Below, one piece after another: positions 59,251 to 64,000 of a stretch of DNA of 64,000 bases (the first letter of the stretch is position 1; every line of letters begins with the position of its first letter). The DNA comes from Sympetrum striolatum (taxonomy: Eukaryota; Arthropoda; Insecta; Odonata; Libellulidae): NCBI GenBank assembly GCA_947579665.1, contig OX388343.1, positions 101,065,657 through 101,129,656 on the forward strand, in the 5' to 3' direction. The notes beneath the pieces were generated by a model. The model made no database searches. It saw only the letters and a program-made list of their open reading frames with translations, and was not told where the DNA came from. Made by a program: the position numbers and the translations under genes.

Positions 59251-62200
59251 ATATATAATTCCTTCTCCGGATTCATTCATATATATTTAGATACCCAGAT
59301 AGATACACAGATAGGATACTAATTCACGGGCTAAACCACAGGCGTCATTGATTTGAAATTTTTACAGCGTATAGGCTCTAACGTGAAACCCCCAGAAAAA
59401 GGCGACTATGAAACTAAGTGTCATGGGTTCGATGCTAGAAGGCCCCAAAATCTCGATTTTTCCCATTTAAATGTATTGCTTTGTTTTTCGGAAATTTCTA
59501 AAAAATACTTCCCGTATAGGTAGAGAATCGAAATTCAAGGATCTTACAGATATGAACATTATCTATCGAAACCATAAATGGCTTTTACAGAAAATTTCCT
59601 GGGTTCGACGCTACGACGATACAAACATATTCCATTTAAAATATATGGGGGTAGTTTTTCGTTATTATTTATGCATTTATCGAAACGATAGGAAGTTCTC
59701 TCTTAGCTGGAAGATGTATATTAAAACTCGGTTTGAGAAAATAAATTTAATAAGACCGTAGTCTTCCTGGGATCGATGCCAGAATACATTAAAATTTCTC
59801 ACATAAGGAATATAAGGAAAAGTAAGACGTCGTTTGAGGAAGTTGCAGCTAATATTTCTGCTTGAATTTTCACACATAGTTAGAGATGGCAAACTCCTAT
59901 TGTGCTGCATAGTAAGTAAGACCAGAAAGACCCGGGTTCGATGCCGGGCGGTAAATATATCTCCCATATAAAACACATTGGGGTAGTTTTTCATTATATT
60001 TTTGATACACTTATCGAAAAGATAGAAGGTTCTTGCTAAGCTAGAAGATGTATATTAAGACTCGGTTTAAGAAAAAAAATATATAAGGCTATGCTGTTCC
60101 TGGGTTCGATTCCAGAGCACATTACAATTTCTCACATAAGGAATATATGTGAAAAGTAGGACGTCGTTTGAGGCAGTAGCAGCAAATATTTCTGCTCGAA
60201 TTTTCACACTTAATTAGAGATGCTAATCTTCTATTGAACTGCATAGGAAAGATTGCCAGGAATATCTGGGTTCGATGCCGGGCGGTAAATATATCTCCCA
60301 TATAAAACGCATAGGGGTAGTATTCCATTATTTTTTTTCATGCACTTACGAAATGATAGGTTCTTGCTTAGATGGAAGTTGTATATTAAGACTTGGTTTA
60401 AGAAAAAATTAGATAAGACCACGCTGTGCCTGGGTTCGATGCCAGAGTACATCAATGCAGATAAAGAATATAAGGGGATACATTAATGCACATTATACAG
60501 AATACATTAATGCACATAAAGAATATAAGGGAAAAGTAGGACGTCGTTTGAAGCAGTTGCAGCAAATATTTTTGCTTGAGTTTTCATACATAGTTAGAGT
60601 TGGTGATCTTCTGTTGTTTAGTATTGGGGTTAAAGTCAGCTTCATAATACACTTTCTGCAAAGAATTTTTTTCGTTGGTTTTGAGTGATATATATATATA
60701 TATCTATTATATATAGATGCTTCTCCGGATTCATTCATATCTATTATATATAGATGCTTCTCCGGATTCATTCATATATATACCTATATAGATAGATAGG
60801 ATACAAATTCACAGCCTAAACTACAAGCGTCATTGATCTGAAATTTTTATGACATATTGGCCATAACGTGAAACCCCCAGGAAAAAAGCGACTTTGATCC
60901 TCAGTGTCATGGGTTCGATTCCAGAGGGCCCCAAAGTCTCGATTTTTCCCGTTTAAATGCATTGCTTTGATTTTCGGGAATTTTTAAAAAATACTTCCGG
61001 GATTGGTAGAGAATCGAAAATCTAGGAGCCTTTATATATGGTCATGATCTATCGAAAACATAAATGAGTTTTACAGAAAATATCCTGAGTTCGATGCTAG
61101 GTCGAGGCAAAAATCGGCCGTTTAAAATGTATTGTGGCGATTTTAAAGATTTTTTTTGGACCCCTTCCCGATGGCATGGAAACTTGCAATTCGGCATGGA
61201 GTTGGAGATTATAAATATATTTCATAATCAAATTTTACATATTCGCTGTTGGTCCTTGGTTCGATCCCAGAGGGCCATTTACATTCCTCAATGCATTTCT
61301 TATGGAGATAACGGAAACAAGTTTAAGGTACTTCCCGGCATGCTATCGACTTAAAACTTAGCATAATAGAAGAAGCAGTCTTAACAAATCAAACTTTGCA
61401 TTCATAGCTATCAATTTGTCCTGGTTTCGACACCAGGTGTCTCTGCAATCAGAAGTTGATCCGATTTTTAGGAATTATTTTGAAACCTTTTCCCATAATA
61501 TAGAAACCTGAAATTTGGCATATAGATTAAGATCAATAATAACTTTCAGAAACATTTTTTAAATTTCCAAGATCGTCCTTGGTTCGAGTCCCGAGAGCCA
61601 TTTACATTCGTGAACATTAGAGCGTCATTTGAGGCAGTTGTAGCCAATATTTCTGCTTGAATTTTCACACATAGTTAGAGATGGTGATCTTCTATTGTGT
61701 TTCATAGTAGGTTTTCCAGTAATACCCGGGATCGATTCCAGGCGATGAAATTTCAGCGAATTTTAAGAAAAAATTAAATCCTTTATTTTTCTTATGAGGA
61801 CCGTCCCGATGTGATGCCGATATGAAATTAGTATTGCCGATCTGCTTGCAGTATGCAAGCTACATTTTACTCGTATCATATCTATTATATATAGATGCTT
61901 CTCCGGATTCATTCATGGATATATATACCTATATAGATAGATAGGATACTAATTCACAGCCTAAACTACAAGCGTCATTGATCTGAAATTTTTACGACAT
62001 ATTGGCCATAACGTGAAACCCCCAGGAAAAAAGCGACTTCGATCCTCAGTGTCATGGGTTCGATTCCAGAGGGCCCCAAAGTCCCGATTTTTCCCGTTTA
62101 AATGCATTGCTTTGATTTTCGGGAATTTTTAAAAAATACTTCCCGGATAGGTAGAGAATCGAAACTCTAGGAGCCTATATATATGGTCATGATCTATGAA

Positions 62201-64000
62201 AAACATAAATGAGTTTTACGGAAAATATCCTGGGTTCGATGCTAGGTCAAGGCAAAAATCGGCCGTTTAAAATGTATTGAGGCGATTTTTAAGATTTTTT
62301 TTGGACCCTTTCCCAATGGCATGGAAACTTGAAATTCGGCATGGAGTTGGAGATCATAAATATATTTCATAATCAAATTTTACATATTTGCTGATGGTTC
62401 TTGGTTCGATCCCAGAGAGCAATTTACAGTCCTCAATGCATTTCTTATGGAGATAACAGAAAAAGGTTTTAAGCAATTCCCGGCATGATATCGACTTCAA
62501 ACTTTTTATGAAACAAGATGAAGTTCTAATAAGACATACTGTGCATTCACAGCCACCAATATTTCCTGGGTTCGACACCAGGCGTCTCTAGAATCATTAA
62601 AATATCCGATTTATAAGAATTAATTTAAACCCCTTCCCCATAATATTAAAACTTGAAATTCGGCATATATATAGAACTTATAGATAAATTTCGAAAACAT
62701 ATTTTATATTTCCTAGATCGTCCTTGGTTCGAATCCAGAGAGCTATTAATATTCGTGAAAAGTAGGTCTTCGTTTGAGGCAGTTGCAGCCAATATTTCTG
62801 CTTGAATTTTCACACGTATTTAGAGAAGATGATCTACTGATGTGCTGCATAGAAATTACACCAAAAAGACCAGGGTTCGATGCCAGACGATTAAATTGAA
62901 GCGAATTTTAAGAATATTTTCAAATTCTTTTTTTCCTTTCCGGAACCGTCCCGATATAATGCCGTTATGAAATTAGTGTTGTCGATCTGCTTGCAGTATG
63001 CAAGCTACATTTTACTCGTAATAGATATAGATGCTTCTCCGGATTCATTCATGTATCCATATCTATTATATATAGATGCTTCTCCGGATTCATTCATATA
63101 TTCATATAGATAGATAGATAGATAGGATACTAATTCACAGGCTAAACCAGAATCGTCATTGATTTGAAATTTTTATGACGTATTGGCCATAACGTTTAAC
63201 CGGTAGAAAAATTGCGATTTTGAACCTCAGTGTCATGGGTTCGATTCCAGAGGGCCCCAAAATCCCGATTTTTCCCGTTTGAATGCATTGCCGTGATTTT
63301 CGGGAATTAAAAAAAAATACTTTCCGGATAGGTAGAGAAGTAAAACTCAAGGTGCCTATATTTATGGTCTTGGACTTTCGAAAACATCAATGACTTTTAC
63401 AAAAGTTATCCTGGGTTCGATGCTAGGATGATGCAAAGATCTGCCCTTTAAAATACATGGGAGCCGTTTTTCATTATTTTTTTAGATGCACTTATCGAAA
63501 TGATAGGATGTTCGTGCTTGGCTGGAACTTGTATGGTACGAATAAGTTTTAGAAAAAAATTTTCATAAGACCGTACTGTTCCTGGGTTCGAAGCCAGAGC
63601 ACAATAACGTTTCTCTCATAAGGAATATAAAGGAAAAGTAGGACGTCATTTGAGGCAGTTGTAACCAATATTTCTGCTTGAATTTGCATACGCGGTTAGA
63701 GATGGTGTTTTTCTGTTGTGCTGCATAGAAAGTATTGCCTGAAAGACCCGGGTTCGATGCTGGGCGGTAAAAATATCCCCCATATATAATACTATGGGGT
63801 ATCTTTTCATAATTTTTTTATGCATTTATCGATATGTAAGGGAGCTCTTGCTTAGATGGAAGATGTATATTAACACTTTGTTTAAGAAAAAAAATAGATA
63901 AGACAATGCTGTTCCTGGGTTCGATGCCAGAGCACATTATAATTTCTCAAATAAGGAGTGTATGTGAATATTAGGACGTTGTTTGAGGTAGTTGCACCTA
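59251..64000. repeat. Tandem array with tRNA B-box-like motif every ~148-177 bp
   Basis: About 25 copies of GGTTCGATGCC/GGTTCGATTCC-type sequence, starting near 59426, 59602, 59770, 59935, 60102, 60268, 60432, 60911, 61087, 61258, 61423, 61580, 61728, 62055, 62232, 62402, 62568, 62725, 62873, 63237, 63412, 63583, 63750 and 63916. Each sits in a related monomer. Two recurring monomer types carry CCCGGGTTCGATGCCGGGCGG and CCTGGGTTCGATGCCAGAGC. A-box-like words (TTGCTTAGATGG, GTTAGAGATGG) often lie 55-80 bp upstream. No copy folds as a full tRNA. The array runs off the window's right edge. Confidence 0.85.
60716..63060. repeat. ~1.15-kb higher-order unit of the right array
   Basis: The marker AGATGCTTCTCCGGATTCAT plus the run to CATGGGTTCGATTCCAGAGG recurs with its centre near 60758, 61899 and 63080 (offsets 1141 and 1181). 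The uneven spacing of motifs within the unit (177, 171, 166, 157, 148 bp) is reproduced in successive units, so the whole 1.15-kb block was duplicated. A diverged relative of the marker lies near 59262. Confidence 0.8.

Noticed and set aside
59251..64000. A tRNA gene cluster
   Set aside because: Only the T-arm-like motif is conserved; acceptor, anticodon and D arms cannot be paired in any copy inspected.

Overview
The window is nuclear DNA of an invertebrate animal, most likely an arthropod and probably an insect. The reasons are high A+T content, spliced genes with short introns, and a mix of satellite DNA, LINE, SINE, Helitron and Maverick/Polinton sequence. The species cannot be named from the sequence alone. 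No bacterial operon, rRNA gene, functional tRNA gene or CRISPR array was seen.

Layout. (1) 1-26820 is an uninterrupted satellite array of about 116 monomers of about 231 bp, organised in two higher-order repeats (HORs). One is a 19-monomer unit (4405 bp) in the left third. The other is a 35-monomer unit (about 8102 bp) present twice in tandem from about 10140 to 26343. The right edge decays through a 200-bp insertion and one isolated degenerate monomer. (2) 27251-34950 is a repeat-rich flank: a tRNA-derived SINE, a 1.5-kb G-rich minisatellite with TTAGGG-like words, a LINE endonuclease fragment, a GTTGGCC-type repeat, a possible DUF4806-like exon fragment, a pogo/Tigger-like end and a 48-bp palindrome. 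(3) 34951-42692 is bounded by inverted arms of about 790 bp and holds a CA microsatellite, a LINE reverse-transcriptase fragment and about 5 kb with nothing recognisable. (4) 43246-54810 is a Maverick/Polinton (adintovirus-like) element, all on the + strand. Its early side is a spliced five-exon reading frame that leads into protein-primed family B DNA polymerase. Its late side is a compact run of packaging ATPase, small basic hydrophobic protein, 231-aa unknown, retroviral-type integrase, penton-like protein, pVI/pX-like protein and major capsid protein. Neighbouring late genes abut or overlap by 1-4 bases. (5) 55190-58960 holds Helitron-like pieces, one of them carrying a perfect 88-bp-arm palindrome. 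(6) 59250-64000 is a second tandem array in which a tRNA B-box-like motif recurs about every 148-177 bp, within a unit of about 1.15 kb.

State of the Maverick. Most genes carry one or two small lesions, so the copy looks young but dead. There are single in-frame TAG stops in the ATPase, integrase and capsid genes, and one-base frameshifts in the polymerase (two), the integrase tail and the penton-like gene. The capsid gene also has a later TAA and frameshift and lacks its 3' half. No adenain-type protease was found. The most unusual feature is the upstream gene. Five exons with four phase-1 introns encode a 599-codon frame: a duplicated domain, an acidic tract with SUMO-interaction-like motifs, and the N-terminal part of the polymerase. 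It meets the polymerase core at an A7 run in the -1 frame.
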